A stretch of 64,000 nt of DNA from Aeromicrobium sp. Sec7.5 (GCF_036867135.1 NZ_JBAJIJ010000002.1:548389-612388), one strand, 5' to 3'. Shown: positions 37,317-46,219, counted from the first letter of the stretch. Notes: a model not told the origin generated them from the letters alone. A program made the numbers and translations.

Positions 37317-37659
37317 ACACGATGACGCCGAAGGTGGTCGCCACGACCGCCACGGCGCCGAGCGCGCCCGAGCCGAAGATCGTGCCGTCGTCGGCCGAGG
37401 TCACGGCCGAGGCCAGGCAGGCGCCGCCGATCAGGGACGTGATCATCGCGACGAGCGGCCTCGGCGCAGCCGGCTCACCACCGCTCCACCCCGCGTAGGC
37501 GATGCCCGCGACCACGACGGCCGCGACGAGCAGCACGATGCGGAACGGCCAGAGCGCGCCCTCCGGCCAGTCGATCTCCAGGACCTGGTCGAGGACGAAG
37601 AAGAAGGCGACGACGATCAGGGCGACCGTGAGGATCCGATTGCGTGCACCTGTACCCAT
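37282..37659 (-). CDS. Small membrane protein, four predicted helices
   Basis: 125 aa from the ATG at 37659. Hydrophobic segments at about 10-26, 38-58, 68-85 and 95-113 with short loops; polar end EARENHGQ. No known family recognised; layout like small uncharacterised actinobacterial membrane proteins. It converges with the SGNH hydrolase gene and the two 3' ends overlap by 35 bases, so antisense transcription could affect both. Confidence 0.7.
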   Translation of the reverse strand: MGTGARNRILTVALIVVAFFFVLDQVLEIDWPEGALWPFRIVLLVAAVVVAGIAYAGWSGGEPAAPRPLVAMITSLIGGACLASAVTSADDGTIFGSGALGAVAVVATTFGVIVFNLEARENHGQ

Positions 37660-37684
37660 GCGCCGAACCCTAGTCGCCGGCCTC

Positions 37685-37750
37685 CCCAGATTTGCTGGCA
37701 GATCCACCGAAGGGGCGACACCGAAAGGTGGATTGGCCAGCAAATCTGGG
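37685..37750. repeat. Long inverted repeat, 'agatttgctggc' type
   Basis: CCCAGATTTGCTGGC (37685-37699) and its exact complement GCCAGCAAATCTGGG (37736-37750), with a second inner stem ATCCACC (37702) / GGTGGAT (37727). It is AT-richer than its surroundings and ends 7 bases before the SDR stop. It could act as a transcription terminator for the SDR operon or be a mobile palindromic element. Confidence 0.8.
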
Positions 37751-37757
37751 TGGGCGT

Positions 37758-38594
37758 TCAGGCCTCGAGGCTCGTGCGGAAGCGCTGCATGCCGCTGATC
37801 CAGCGGTCGCGGTCGGCGGCCTTCTGCTGCTGCATGCGGTCGACCTCGGGGTGCGGCAGGGCCAGGAAGCGGCCGGCGGCCAGGGCCTCGAGCGCCACCT
37901 CGGCGACCTCGCGGGCGTCGATCGGCTCGCCGGCCGACACGACCGAGCGCATGCCCAGGCGCGCGTCGGCCTGCTCGCTGGTCTTCCCCTCCTCGAGCAT
38001 CGCGGTGCGCACGCCCATCGGGCAGACGGCCGTGACCTGCACCCCACGGTCGCCGTAGGTGGCGGCGAGCCACTCGGCGAAGCCCAGGGCGGCGTGCTTG
38101 GTCGCCGAGTACGTCGGCGAGCCCAGCTGGGTCAGCAGGCCGGCCGCGGAGGCCACGCTGACGAACGCGCCGCCGTCGCCGCCCGCCTCGACGGAGGCGG
38201 TCCACCCGGGCACGAGCGCGCGGGCGGCGGCCACGTGGCTCATGACGTTGACCTCCCACGACAGCGCCCAGTCCTGCGGCGTCGCCTCGAGACCGAAGCC
38301 GCGGAAGACGCCCGCGTTGGCCACGAACAGGGTGACCGGAGCGGGCGCCGCGGCCAGGAGTGCGGCCACGCCGGCGTCGGTGCTCGAGTCGCCCGCGTGG
38401 TGACGCACGCGGTCGCCGAACTCGGCCCGCAGGTCGGCCGCCGTGGCCTCGACGCGCGCGGCGTCGAGGTCACCGAGCACGACGTGCGCACCGCGCTCCA
38501 GGAGCACCCGGGCGAACGCCGCCCCGATGCCGCCCGCGGCGCCGGTGACGACGGACGAGGTCCCGGTCAGGTCAGCACCGATCGGGCCGGCCAC
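37758..38594 (-). CDS. Short-chain dehydrogenase/reductase
   Basis: 278 aa from the GTG at 38594. Cofactor motif TGAAGGIGAAFARVL; D-L-D at the end of strand 2 favours NAD(H). Asn in VANAG, catalytic Ser (VASAAG), and Y-x-x-x-K in SPTYSATKHA. It oxidises or reduces a hydroxyacyl or alcohol substrate. Last gene of the MaoC-acyl-CoA dehydrogenase-SDR operon, with a 1-base gap after the dehydrogenase stop. The C-terminus (MQQQKAADRDRWISGMQRF) is a helical extension typical of actinobacterial SDRs near acyl-CoA genes. Confidence 0.88.
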   Translation of the reverse strand: MAGPIGADLTGTSSVVTGAAGGIGAAFARVLLERGAHVVLGDLDAARVEATAADLRAEFGDRVRHHAGDSSTDAGVAALLAAAPAPVTLFVANAGVFRGFGLEATPQDWALSWEVNVMSHVAAARALVPGWTASVEAGGDGGAFVSVASAAGLLTQLGSPTYSATKHAALGFAEWLAATYGDRGVQVTAVCPMGVRTAMLEEGKTSEQADARLGMRSVVSAGEPIDAREVAEVALEALAAGRFLALPHPEVDRMQQQKAADRDRWISGMQRFRTSLEA

Positions 38595-38595
38595 C

Positions 38596-39855
38596 TCAGT
38601 GCTTCCCCAGCTCGGCCTTGGCGAGCGAGTTCTTGTGGACCTCGTCGGGACCGTCGGCCAGGCGGAGCGTGCGGATGCCCGCCCACATCTCGGCGAGCGG
38701 GGTGTCCTGGCTGACGCCGGCACCGCCGTGCGCCTGGATCGCCTTGTCGAGGATCCAGTTGACGGTCTCGGGCGTGGCGATCTTGATGGCCTGGATCTCG
38801 GTGTGCGCCCCGCGGTTGCCCACGGTGTCCATGAGCCACGCGGTCTTGAGCACGAGCAGGCGCAGCTGCTCGATGCGCACCCGGGACTCGGCGATCCAGT
38901 CGCGGATGACGCCCTGGTTCGCGAGTGGGCGACCGAAGGCCGTGCGCTCCTTGACCCGGACGCACATGAGCTCCAGCGCCCGCTCCGCGACGCCGATCGA
39001 GCGCATGCAGTGGTGGATGCGACCCGGTCCGAGGCGCGCCTGGGCGATGGCGAAGCCTTTGCCCTCCTCGCCGATGAGGTTCGAGGCCGGCACCCGGACG
39101 TCGGTGAACCGCACCTCGGCGTGGCCGCCGTGGTCGCGGTCGTGGTAGCCGAACACGTGCATGCCACGCACGGCCTCGACACCCGGGGTGTCGCGGTCGA
39201 CGAGGATCATCGACTGCTGACGGTGGCGCTCGGCCGACGGATCGGTCTTGCCCATCACGATGAAAACCCGGCAGTCGGGGTTCATCGCGCCGGTGATGTA
39301 GAACTTGCGGCCGTTGATCACGTAGTCGCTGCCGTCGCGCACGATCGACGTCTCGACGTTGGTGGCGTCCGACGACGCGACGTCAGGCTCGGTCATCGCG
39401 AACGCCGACTTGAACTGGCCGTCCATCAGCGGACCGAGGTACTGCGCCTTCTGCTCGGGCGTGCCGAACATGTGCAGGACCTCCATGTTGCCCGTGTCGG
39501 GGGCGGCGCAGTTGAACGCCTGCGGCGCGAGCTGGATGCTGCGGCCTGTCAGCTCGGCGATCGGCGCGTACTGCAGGTTGGTGAGCCCAGCGCCGCGGTA
39601 CAGATCTGCCGCCCCCGGCCCGGCACCCCCGCCGGACTCGGCGTGCTCGCCGGGCAGGAAGAAGTTCCAGAGCCCGGCGGCCTTGCCCTTCTCGCGCACC
39701 TCGGTGATGGCCTCCGGGATCGACCAGTCGTCCGCCCGCTCGCGGCGCTCGATCTGCTCCTTGAGGGCCGCCTCGGCCGGGTACACGTGCTCGTCCATGA
39801 AGCCCGAGACCTGCTCGAGCAGCGCGGCGGTGCGGTCGTCGTAGCCGAAGTGCAT
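38596..39855 (-). CDS. Acyl-CoA dehydrogenase
   Basis: 419 aa from the ATG at 39855. FAD flavoprotein that makes the 2,3-enoyl-CoA. Visible: AFAMTEPDVASSDATN (FAD/substrate), YVINGRKFYITGA, a mid domain with the beta barrel, LGPGRIHHCMR, and the C-terminal IQAHGGAGVSQD. The active-site base appears to be in the ACAD9/ACAD11-like C-domain; the R-T-L-R-L-A-D-G-P-D-E-V-H segment is typical of ACAD10/11-like long forms. It is separated by one base from both neighbours, so the operon is tightly packed. Confidence 0.93.
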   Translation of the reverse strand: MHFGYDDRTAALLEQVSGFMDEHVYPAEAALKEQIERRERADDWSIPEAITEVREKGKAAGLWNFFLPGEHAESGGGAGPGAADLYRGAGLTNLQYAPIAELTGRSIQLAPQAFNCAAPDTGNMEVLHMFGTPEQKAQYLGPLMDGQFKSAFAMTEPDVASSDATNVETSIVRDGSDYVINGRKFYITGAMNPDCRVFIVMGKTDPSAERHRQQSMILVDRDTPGVEAVRGMHVFGYHDRDHGGHAEVRFTDVRVPASNLIGEEGKGFAIAQARLGPGRIHHCMRSIGVAERALELMCVRVKERTAFGRPLANQGVIRDWIAESRVRIEQLRLLVLKTAWLMDTVGNRGAHTEIQAIKIATPETVNWILDKAIQAHGGAGVSQDTPLAEMWAGIRTLRLADGPDEVHKNSLAKAELGKH

Positions 39856-39856
39856 G

Positions 39857-40315
39857 TCAGGCTCCCGCGAAGACGTAGACGACCTCGGCCACCACGGCCG
39901 GCTTCTCGGCGCCCTCGCGCTCGACGACGAACGAGATCGTGGCCTGCGTGCCGATCGGGATGTCGGCGATCTCCTTGAGCGTCGCCGTGGCGCGCAGGCG
40001 GGAGTCGACCGGCACGGGGTTCGGGAACCGGACCTTGTTGGCGCCGTAGTTGACGCCGAACGCGAGGTTCTGGACCTCGTAGATCTCGGCACCGAAGACC
40101 GGCAGGAGGCTCAACGTCAGGTAGCCGTGGGCGATCGTGGTGCCGAACGGACCCTTGGCGGCCGCCTCGGGATCGACGTGGATCCACTGGTGGTCGCCCG
40201 TGGCGTCGGCGAACGTGTTGATCTGCTCCTGGGTGACGGTGACCCAGTCGCTGGTACCGAGCTCGGAGCCGACGGCCGCCTTGAACTCGTCGAGGTTGGA
40301 GAAGACGCGGGGCAT
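39857..40315 (-). CDS. MaoC-like (R)-specific enoyl-CoA hydratase
   Basis: 152 aa hotdog protein. The hydratase 2 motif is present: A-D-A-T-G-D-H-Q-W-I-H-V-D-P with catalytic Asp and His, then GTTIAHGYLTLSLLP. It would hydrate the enoyl-CoA made by the next gene's dehydrogenase, so the operon forms part of a beta-oxidation-like path. First gene of the operon. A palindromic TAAGC-N4-GCTTA site lies 28 bases upstream of its start. Confidence 0.92.
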   Translation of the reverse strand: MPRVFSNLDEFKAAVGSELGTSDWVTVTQEQINTFADATGDHQWIHVDPEAAAKGPFGTTIAHGYLTLSLLPVFGAEIYEVQNLAFGVNYGANKVRFPNPVPVDSRLRATATLKEIADIPIGTQATISFVVEREGAEKPAVVAEVVYVFAGA

Positions 40316-40342
40316 GGAATTCCTCCCGGAATCAAGTCGAGG

Positions 40343-40356
40343 TAAGCGCTTGCTTA
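40343..40356 (-). promoter_or_regulatory. Possible TetR-type operator
   Basis: TAAGC-gctt-GCTTA palindrome (with AAGCGCTT inside) directly upstream of the MaoC operon. Sites of this AAGCAAGCGCTT type are often bound by TetR regulators of acyl-CoA genes; no regulator gene is adjacent. Confidence 0.45.
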
Positions 40357-40429
40357 GTTCGCACCTTAGTGGCCCACGCCACTCCTGACCACCCCGGGGA
40401 GCGGGATCCTCGGACTTCCTCGGGCTTCC

Positions 40430-41122
40430 TCAGAGCAGGATCAGCGCGACCGGCGCCACGGCACCGAGCGCGACGGCCAGGGCGAGGCCGACCGTGTCCG
40501 CCCGCGCCCACGGGGCGGGCAGCGCCCACGTGCGATCGTGCGCCGAGGCGAACCCGCGGGCATCCATCGCGATCGACGTCCGGCTCGCGCCGCGCAGTGC
40601 GTCCGCGAGGAGGGCGAACGTCATCGACCCGGCGTACTGCAGGGCGACGAGGGGGTTCCGAGTGGGCCCGAGCCCCCGCACCCGCCGGACGCGCGCGAGC
40701 TGCTGCCAGGTCCCGGTCAGCCCACTGACTCGCTGCATGGCCGCCACGAAGGCCGCGACGAAGCGGTCGGGGCCGCGGAGACGTTGCGCGACGTAGTCGC
40801 CCAGGCGTGCGGGATCGACGAACCCCACCATGACCGCACCGGGCCACGCCAGCACCAGGATGCGCAGCCCCGCGACGGGCGCGTGATCGCCGTTGCCGAG
40901 CCGCCAGGCCGAGTAGGCCACCAGGCCGGCCGAGACGCCGCACAGCGCCAGGCACGCCAGCGGGTAGCGCCAGCTCGGCAGGAACAGGACGGCCGCGAGG
41001 GCGTAGGCCGCCGTCGCGGCGAGCGCGGCCGGCAGGTCACGCACGGCGAACGAGCCCGCGAGCGAGGCGAACCCGAACGCCAGCAGCACCAGGGGGTTGA
41101 GCCGCTGCACCCCCGACCTCAT
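40430..41122 (-). CDS. ykoC: ECF transporter T component (YkoC-like)
   Basis: 230 aa from the ATG at 41122. About five membrane helices and the coupling motif region with A-R-V-R-R-V-R-G and A-M-D-A-R-G-F (the A-R-G motifs that contact the ATPases). It is the EcfT/CbiQ-family integral membrane part of an energy-coupling factor transporter. It follows the duplicated ATPase gene by 10 bases and completes the YkoE-YkoD-YkoC set, so the likely cargo is hydroxymethylpyrimidine or another thiamine precursor. Confidence 0.88.
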   Translation of the reverse strand: MRSGVQRLNPLVLLAFGFASLAGSFAVRDLPAALAATAAYALAAVLFLPSWRYPLACLALCGVSAGLVAYSAWRLGNGDHAPVAGLRILVLAWPGAVMVGFVDPARLGDYVAQRLRGPDRFVAAFVAAMQRVSGLTGTWQQLARVRRVRGLGPTRNPLVALQYAGSMTFALLADALRGASRTSIAMDARGFASAHDRTWALPAPWARADTVGLALAVALGAVAPVALILL

Positions 41123-41132
41123 GATCCCGACC

Positions 41133-42554
41133 TCATGCGCGCACACCCGCCTGCAGGGCGACGACCGCGTCGGCGAGGTCGACGAGGAGCGGGTCGTGGG
41201 TCGCGGTCGCGACGACCGCACCGGCCCCGGCAGCCGCGACCGCGATGCCCGCCACCGCCGCCCAGGTGATCCGGTCCTGCCCGACGGTCGGTTCGTCCAG
41301 GAGCAGCAGCCCGGGCCGGTGCGCGACGGCGGCCAGGACCGAGAGGCGGCGCTGCTCGCCCCCCGAGAGCCGGTACGGATGGGCGCCCGCGAGGTGCCCG
41401 AGGCCGACGATGTCGAGCCACGCTGCTGCGTCCGCGCGGCGACCCGACCGGCCCGCCGTGAGCGCCACCTCCTCGGCCACCGTCGGGGCGAGGAATCCGT
41501 GCTCGGGCACCTGCGGCGACCAGCCGACGTCCTGCGCGAGGTCACGCGACCGCCGGCGCGCAAGCGCCGGGTCGAGTCCCGTGACCGACCCGCCGTCGGC
41601 AGCGACCAGCCCGCCGATCGCCGCCAGCAGCGTCGACTTGCCGGCACCGCTCGGGCCGGTCAGGGCCGTCAGCGCCCCGGCGGCCACCGCAGCGTCGACA
41701 CCCCGCAGCGCCGTCGTGGTCGTGGACCCCCGCAGGGAGCGCGAACGCAGCTGCACCGTGAGGTCGACCGCCGCCATGCCCGGCAGCGGATGCTCCGGGC
41801 GGACCAGGTCAGGGTCGACCTCGATCGGACGCGGGGCGGGCAGCCCGGGCATCCACACGCCGAGCGCACCGAGCCGGTCCCGGTGGTCCCTGACGAACTC
41901 GTCGGGGGTCGTGTCGGCCACGACCGTTCCGTCGGACCCCAGCACCACGACCCGGTCGACGAGGTCGAGCCACGGCTCGAGGTGGTGCTCGACCACGACG
42001 AGCGTCGCCCGACCGCCTCCGACGGTGCGACCGACGGCGTCCCGCACCGCCGCGGCGTGGACCGGGTCGAGCATCGACGTCGGCTCGTCCAGCAGCACGA
42101 CGTCCGGCTCGAGGGCGAGGACCCCGGCCAGCGCCAGCCGCTGCAGCTCGCCGCCGGACAGCGCTGCCGTGGGGTGGTCACGACCCTGGCGAAGGCCCAC
42201 CGCCGCGAGGGCGGCGTCGACCCGGCGCCACGTCTCGTCCCGTTCGAGGCCCACGTTCTCCGGGCCGAACGCGACGTCACGGCCCACCCGCTCGGCCACC
42301 ACGGCGTCGCCGGGCTGCTGCGGCACCAGCCCGACGCGGCCGTCGACCTGCACCGATCCGTCCAGCTCGCCCGCGAGCGTCGTGCCGAGCGCACCCACCA
42401 GCGCATGGAGGAGCGTCGACTTGCCGGCACCGCTCGGACCCGCGAGCAACACCCTCGAACCGGCCTCCACGTGCAGGTCGAGGCCGTCGACGACCGGGGC
42501 GCGGCGGCCGAGCGGACGCCACGTGAGTCCCTCGACCCGGACCTCGCCCCGCAT
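41133..42554 (-). CDS. ykoD: ECF transporter duplicated ATPase (YkoD-like)
   Basis: 473 aa with two ABC ATPase domains. Walker A GPSGAGKST occurs twice (about residues 39 and 301). Signatures LSGGELQRLALAG and LSGGEQRRLSVLA; Walker B VVLLDEPTS and LLLLDEPTV. Such fused ATPases drive ECF uptake in the YkoEDC thiamine-precursor system. Located between S and T component genes; ATG at 42554, 14 bases after the S gene stop. Confidence 0.92.
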   Translation of the reverse strand: MRGEVRVEGLTWRPLGRRAPVVDGLDLHVEAGSRVLLAGPSGAGKSTLLHALVGALGTTLAGELDGSVQVDGRVGLVPQQPGDAVVAERVGRDVAFGPENVGLERDETWRRVDAALAAVGLRQGRDHPTAALSGGELQRLALAGVLALEPDVVLLDEPTSMLDPVHAAAVRDAVGRTVGGGRATLVVVEHHLEPWLDLVDRVVVLGSDGTVVADTTPDEFVRDHRDRLGALGVWMPGLPAPRPIEVDPDLVRPEHPLPGMAAVDLTVQLRSRSLRGSTTTTALRGVDAAVAAGALTALTGPSGAGKSTLLAAIGGLVAADGGSVTGLDPALARRRSRDLAQDVGWSPQVPEHGFLAPTVAEEVALTAGRSGRRADAAAWLDIVGLGHLAGAHPYRLSGGEQRRLSVLAAVAHRPGLLLLDEPTVGQDRITWAAVAGIAVAAAGAGAVVATATHDPLLVDLADAVVALQAGVRA

Positions 42555-42568
42555 CGGGGTCCCCGACC

Positions 42569-43204
42569 TCAGACCTCGTGCCGCGCGAGCAGGTCCCGTC
42601 CGGGTCCGAAGGAGTCCAGCACCCCGGCACGAGCGAGCGCCTGGGTCAGCAGCCAACCCCCGGCACCCGCCACGACGGCGCCCGAGAGCGCGAAGAAGCC
42701 CAGGTGGGCCAGGCGGTCGCCCGTGTCGAAGACGCCGTCGTAGAAGGCGAACCACTCGTAGACGGACTCGATCGCGCCGGCCGCGGCACCCATCAGCATC
42801 GCGACCGGCAGGCCGAAGCGGCGATACAGCAGGATCGCGACCACGACTTCGGCGCCGAGGCCCTGCCAGAAGCCCGACACCAGGACGCTCATGCCCCACT
42901 CGGTGCCCCCGGGCACGAGGCCCGAGACGGCCGCGGCGGCGACCTCGGTCGCCAGTGCGGCGCCGGGCCGCCGGATGATCAGACCGCCCATGACGCCGGC
43001 CAGGAGCCACGGGCCGCCCAGGAGGCCGACGCTCGGCGGGTAGGAGAACACGGCGATGCCGTTCAGGCCGGCGTACGCCTTCCCCCAGGCCCAGAACGTG
43101 ACGCCGAGCGCGACCGCCAGGGTCGCGATCGTCACGAGGTCGATCGTGCGGTACCGCACGAGACGCGAGACCGCGGTGTCGTGGGTGGTGGGTGCAGCAC
43201 TCAT
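42569..43204 (-). CDS. ykoE: ECF transporter S component (YkoE family)
   Basis: 211 aa from the ATG at 43204 (the TTG just before is less likely). Six hydrophobic helices; conserved F-W-A-W-G-K-A-Y and GFWQGLGAEVVVAILLY. The YkoE family binds hydroxymethylpyrimidine or thiamine. The TPP riboswitch upstream and the following YkoD- and YkoC-like genes fix the role well. The ribosome-binding site GAAGGGAG lies inside the riboswitch 3' end. Confidence 0.92.
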   Translation of the reverse strand: MSAAPTTHDTAVSRLVRYRTIDLVTIATLAVALGVTFWAWGKAYAGLNGIAVFSYPPSVGLLGGPWLLAGVMGGLIIRRPGAALATEVAAAAVSGLVPGGTEWGMSVLVSGFWQGLGAEVVVAILLYRRFGLPVAMLMGAAAGAIESVYEWFAFYDGVFDTGDRLAHLGFFALSGAVVAGAGGWLLTQALARAGVLDSFGPGRDLLARHEV

Positions 43205-43210
43205 CAAGGA

Positions 43211-43318
43211 CTCCCTTCGCCGGTGCTAACCGGGGCAGGTTCGGAGGGTCTGCGGCTGTGCCAGATGCCTGGCCCGCACTCTCAGCGCCCCTGCCCGAAG
43301 GCCCGGCGCTCCCCTGTC
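43211..43318 (-). promoter_or_regulatory. TPP riboswitch (THI element)
   Basis: Read on the minus strand the conserved blocks appear in order: GGGGAGC, GCTGAGAGTG, a variable stem, GACCCTCCGAACCTG, CGGTTAGCACCGGCG, AAGGGAG. The last block overlaps the ykoE ribosome-binding site, so binding of thiamine pyrophosphate probably blocks translation initiation of the transporter operon. Confidence 0.95.
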
Positions 43319-43375
43319 TGGTGACACCACCCTACCCACGCCGCACCCGGCGACGAGCCGGGTGTCGGACGGGTC

Positions 43376-43807
43376 TCAGTCGGTGGGCGCCCGCAGCACG
43401 TAGTACGTGCAGGACGTGACGCCGTCGGGCACGTCGGCGGTCACGGTGAAGTCGGCCGAGTCGCCCGCGGGGACGTCGACCATCTCCGCCACGCCCCGTT
43501 GCGCGACGTCGGCCTCGCGGTCGATCCAGCTCACGGCCACGACGTAGGTCATGGCCTCGTCGGCGGAGTTCTCGACCGTGCCCCGCACGACGTGCGGACC
43601 CGGGGTGGTGGCGCAGTCGTCGAACGTCGCGTCGGCCACGGCCCCCTCCGCCCCGTCCATGTCCGGGATCGGCGGGAGGTGGGCGGCGTCTCCGCCGGGG
43701 TCGACGTGCACGTCGTCGTGCGACGACTCCGGGGTGTCGTGCGAGCAGCCGGACGACGTGACGGCCGAGACCAGGACGGCGGCGACCGCGACAGCGTGAC
43801 GGATCAC
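43376..43807 (-). CDS. Lipoprotein with FxLYD-like domain
   Basis: 143 aa. Signal peptide ends with lipobox SSGC (Cys about 21), then a His/Asp-rich stretch (CSHDTPESSHDDVHVDPGG) that could bind metal. The C-terminal domain (VVRGTVENSADEAMTYVVAV ... DVPAGDSADFTVTADV ... CTYYVLRAP) has the same strand order and terminal Cys-x-x-x-V-L-R-A as the lipoprotein at 8021-8416. Probably paralogues; function unknown. Confidence 0.7.
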   Translation of the reverse strand: MIRHAVAVAAVLVSAVTSSGCSHDTPESSHDDVHVDPGGDAAHLPPIPDMDGAEGAVADATFDDCATTPGPHVVRGTVENSADEAMTYVVAVSWIDREADVAQRGVAEMVDVPAGDSADFTVTADVPDGVTSCTYYVLRAPTD

Positions 43808-43942
43808 GGGGCACCTCTCGGTCGGCGGCTCGTCCGGGACAGTCGTCCAGAGACCACTTCACGGTAGCGAGGCGCCCCAGCGGGCGCTCTTCGTCGACAC
43901 ATTCGGCTCCGGTCCCGCGTTCGCTTCGGGCCGTGGGAGACA

Positions 43943-44494
43943 ATGGCGGGCATGAGCGTGCGCACCCCCGATCCCAATCCCGGCTGGCTCTCGGACATCG
44001 CCCTCGACGAGACACGCTCGCGGGTACCGATCCTGTACGTGGAGGCCATCCCCGTCCGCGTCGACGCCCTCGGCCAGGTCGAGCACGTCGGCCTCCTGCT
44101 CGGCGGCTCGGTCACGACCGGCGCCATGTCCCGCACGATCGTCTCCGGCCGGGTCATGCACGGGGAGTCGGTCCGCGACGCGCTCCTGCGCAACCTCGAG
44201 AAGGACCTCGGCCCGACCGCGTTCCCGCAGCTGCCCGCCAGCACGGTCCCGTTCACGGTCGCGGAGTACTTCCCGCTGCCCGGCGTCACCCCGCTGCACG
44301 ACCCGCGCCAGCACGCCGTGTCGCTGGTCTACGTCGTGCCCGTCACCGGCGAGTGCAACCCGCGCCAGGACGCCCTCGAGCTCTCCTGGCTCACGCCCGC
44401 CGAGGTCCTGACCGCGGGCATCCTGGAGGAGCTCGAAGGGGGACGCGGCGTGCTCGTGAAGCAGGCGCTGGCGCACCTCGGCGCCCTGCAGTAG
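43943..44494 (+). CDS. Nudix-like hydrolase (DUF4916)
   Basis: 183 aa. Begins MAGMSVRTPDPNPGWLSD; an ATG at 43952 is also possible. The core G-R-V-M-H-G-E-S-V-R-D-A-L-L-R-N-L-E-K-D-L occupies the Nudix-box position but keeps only part of the G-x5-E-x7-R-E-x-x-E-E pattern, so catalysis may be altered. WLTPAEVL and SLVYVVPV support the Nudix fold. The next gene starts inside its stop codon. Confidence 0.7.
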   Translation: MAGMSVRTPDPNPGWLSDIALDETRSRVPILYVEAIPVRVDALGQVEHVGLLLGGSVTTGAMSRTIVSGRVMHGESVRDALLRNLEKDLGPTAFPQLPASTVPFTVAEYFPLPGVTPLHDPRQHAVSLVYVVPVTGECNPRQDALELSWLTPAEVLTAGILEELEGGRGVLVKQALAHLGALQ

Positions 44495-44976
44495 TGCCGG
44501 GCCGCGAGGCGGGAGCCAGGGGGCACCTGGTCGTCCGCGAGGCGACGGCCGTCGACCTGGACGCGATCCTCGCACTCATGGTGCAGGACGCGCGGAGCCC
44601 CACGACCCCGACGTCGACCGTCGCCACCCCGCGGCAGCGTGCTGCGCTCACCGAGCTCGTCGCCGACCCGTCGCACCAGGTCCTGGTCGGCGAGCTCGAG
44701 GGCACGGTGGTCGCGACCGCGCACATCACGTGGCTGCGCATGCTGTCGGCCGACGGAGGCCTGTACTGCCAGGTCGAGAACGTCCGCACCGACGAGGCGC
44801 ACCGTGGGCGCGGACTGGGTGGCGAGCTCATGGCCTGGATCGAGACGGCCGCGCGCGACCGCGGTGCTGCCCGCATCCAGCTGACCACCAACCGCAGCCG
44901 GCTGGACGCGCACCGCTTCTACGAGCGCCTCGGCTACGAGCCCAGCCACCTCGGGATGAAGAAGTACCTCACCTGA
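44494..44976 (+). CDS. GNAT family N-acetyltransferase
   Basis: 160 aa, GTG start sharing one base with the preceding TAG stop, so translationally coupled. GNAT motif A: VENVRTDEAHRGRGLGGELMAW (acetyl-CoA loop R-G-R-G-L-G), motif B: LTTNRSRLDAHRFYERLGYEPSH. The substrate is unknown. Paired with the Nudix-like gene. Confidence 0.88.
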   Translation: MPGREAGARGHLVVREATAVDLDAILALMVQDARSPTTPTSTVATPRQRAALTELVADPSHQVLVGELEGTVVATAHITWLRMLSADGGLYCQVENVRTDEAHRGRGLGGELMAWIETAARDRGAARIQLTTNRSRLDAHRFYERLGYEPSHLGMKKYLT

Positions 44977-45019
44977 CCCCGGACCCGGGTGACGGCCGCC
45001 ACAGGCGGAGACTGACCGG

Positions 45020-46219
45020 GTGACGAGAGCGGCGACGAGCAGCGCGACACGGGCGCCGAGTCCGTGGTTCATGCTCGTCGTCGGCATGGTGGCGCAGGTC
45101 GCCGGCACGATCGCGGCGAACGCCCCCCTGTTCCTGATCCCGTACCTGTACCTCGAGCAGGGGCTGACGCTCACGCAGGCCGGACTCATCGCGGCCACCC
45201 CCGCGATCGGCACGACCGCGTCACTCGTCGCCTGGGGGGCGCTGGTCGACCGTCTGGGCGAGCGCACCGCCATGTCCCTGGGCCTCGCCGGGGTGACGGC
45301 CGCCGCCCTCGCCGCCGGGCTCGTCGACGGCTACGTGCCCCTCGCCGCCTGCTTCTTCGTGATCGGCCTGTTCGCCGGGTCCACCAACTCCGCCAGCGGC
45401 CGACTCGTGGTGGGCTGGTTCCCGGCGCACCGGCGCGGCACCGCGATGGGCGTCCGGCAGACGGCCCTGCCGCTCGGCATCGGAGCGACGGCGCTGCTCG
45501 TGCCTCCGCTCGCGACGACCTCAGGCATCGGCACGACGATGCTCGTCGTCGCCGCGATCTGCGCCGTCGCGACGGTCGGCTGCGTCCTGCTGGTCGTGGA
45601 CCCACCGCGGCCCGACCGCGTCGAGGCCGCCTCGACGGGGCAGCTCGACAACCCCTACCGGCGCGACACCCGGCTGGTGCGGATCCACCTCGCGTCGACG
45701 CTGCTCGTCGTGCCCCAGTTCACGGTGTGGGGCTTCATGCTGGTCTGGCTCATCGAGACCAAGGACCTCAGCGCCGCCGGGGCCGGTGCCCTCGTCGCGG
45801 CGTCCCAGCTCGTCGGCGCCGCCGCCCGCATCGGGGTGGGCTGGTGGTCCGACCACGTCGGCAGCCGCCTGCGCCCCATGCGTCAGGTCGCCGTGGCTGC
45901 GGCGCTCGTGATGCTGCTGCTCGGCCTCGTCGAGTCGACATGGGTCGCGGTCGTCGTGATCGTCGTCGCGACGGGCGTCACGGTCGCCGACAACGGGCTG
46001 GCGTTCACGGCCGTGGCCGAGATCGGCGGACCCTACTGGGCCGGCAAGGCGATGGGCTGGCAGAACACGGGCCAGTACCTCGTCAGCGCGGCCGTGCCCC
46101 CGGTCGTCGGCGCGCTCGTGACGCACCAGGGCTACGCCACCGCGTTCCTGGTCGTCGCGGTGCTCCCGGTCCTGGCGATCCCGCTGATCCCCCGCGATCC
46201 GGCCCCGTCCGAGCCCTGA
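45020..46219 (+). CDS. MFS transporter
   Basis: 399 aa, GTG start, 12 predicted membrane helices. The MFS loop WGALVDRLGERTAM lies between helices 2 and 3. The GMGVRQTALPLGIG-type helix 5 (here GTAMGVRQTALPLGIG) resembles CynX/NimT-like and related metabolite transporters. Substrate not known. No partner gene is obvious beyond the GNAT gene 43 bases before it. Confidence 0.86.
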   Translation: MTRAATSSATRAPSPWFMLVVGMVAQVAGTIAANAPLFLIPYLYLEQGLTLTQAGLIAATPAIGTTASLVAWGALVDRLGERTAMSLGLAGVTAAALAAGLVDGYVPLAACFFVIGLFAGSTNSASGRLVVGWFPAHRRGTAMGVRQTALPLGIGATALLVPPLATTSGIGTTMLVVAAICAVATVGCVLLVVDPPRPDRVEAASTGQLDNPYRRDTRLVRIHLASTLLVVPQFTVWGFMLVWLIETKDLSAAGAGALVAASQLVGAAARIGVGWWSDHVGSRLRPMRQVAVAAALVMLLLGLVESTWVAVVVIVVATGVTVADNGLAFTAVAEIGGPYWAGKAMGWQNTGQYLVSAAVPPVVGALVTHQGYATAFLVVAVLPVLAIPLIPRDPAPSEP

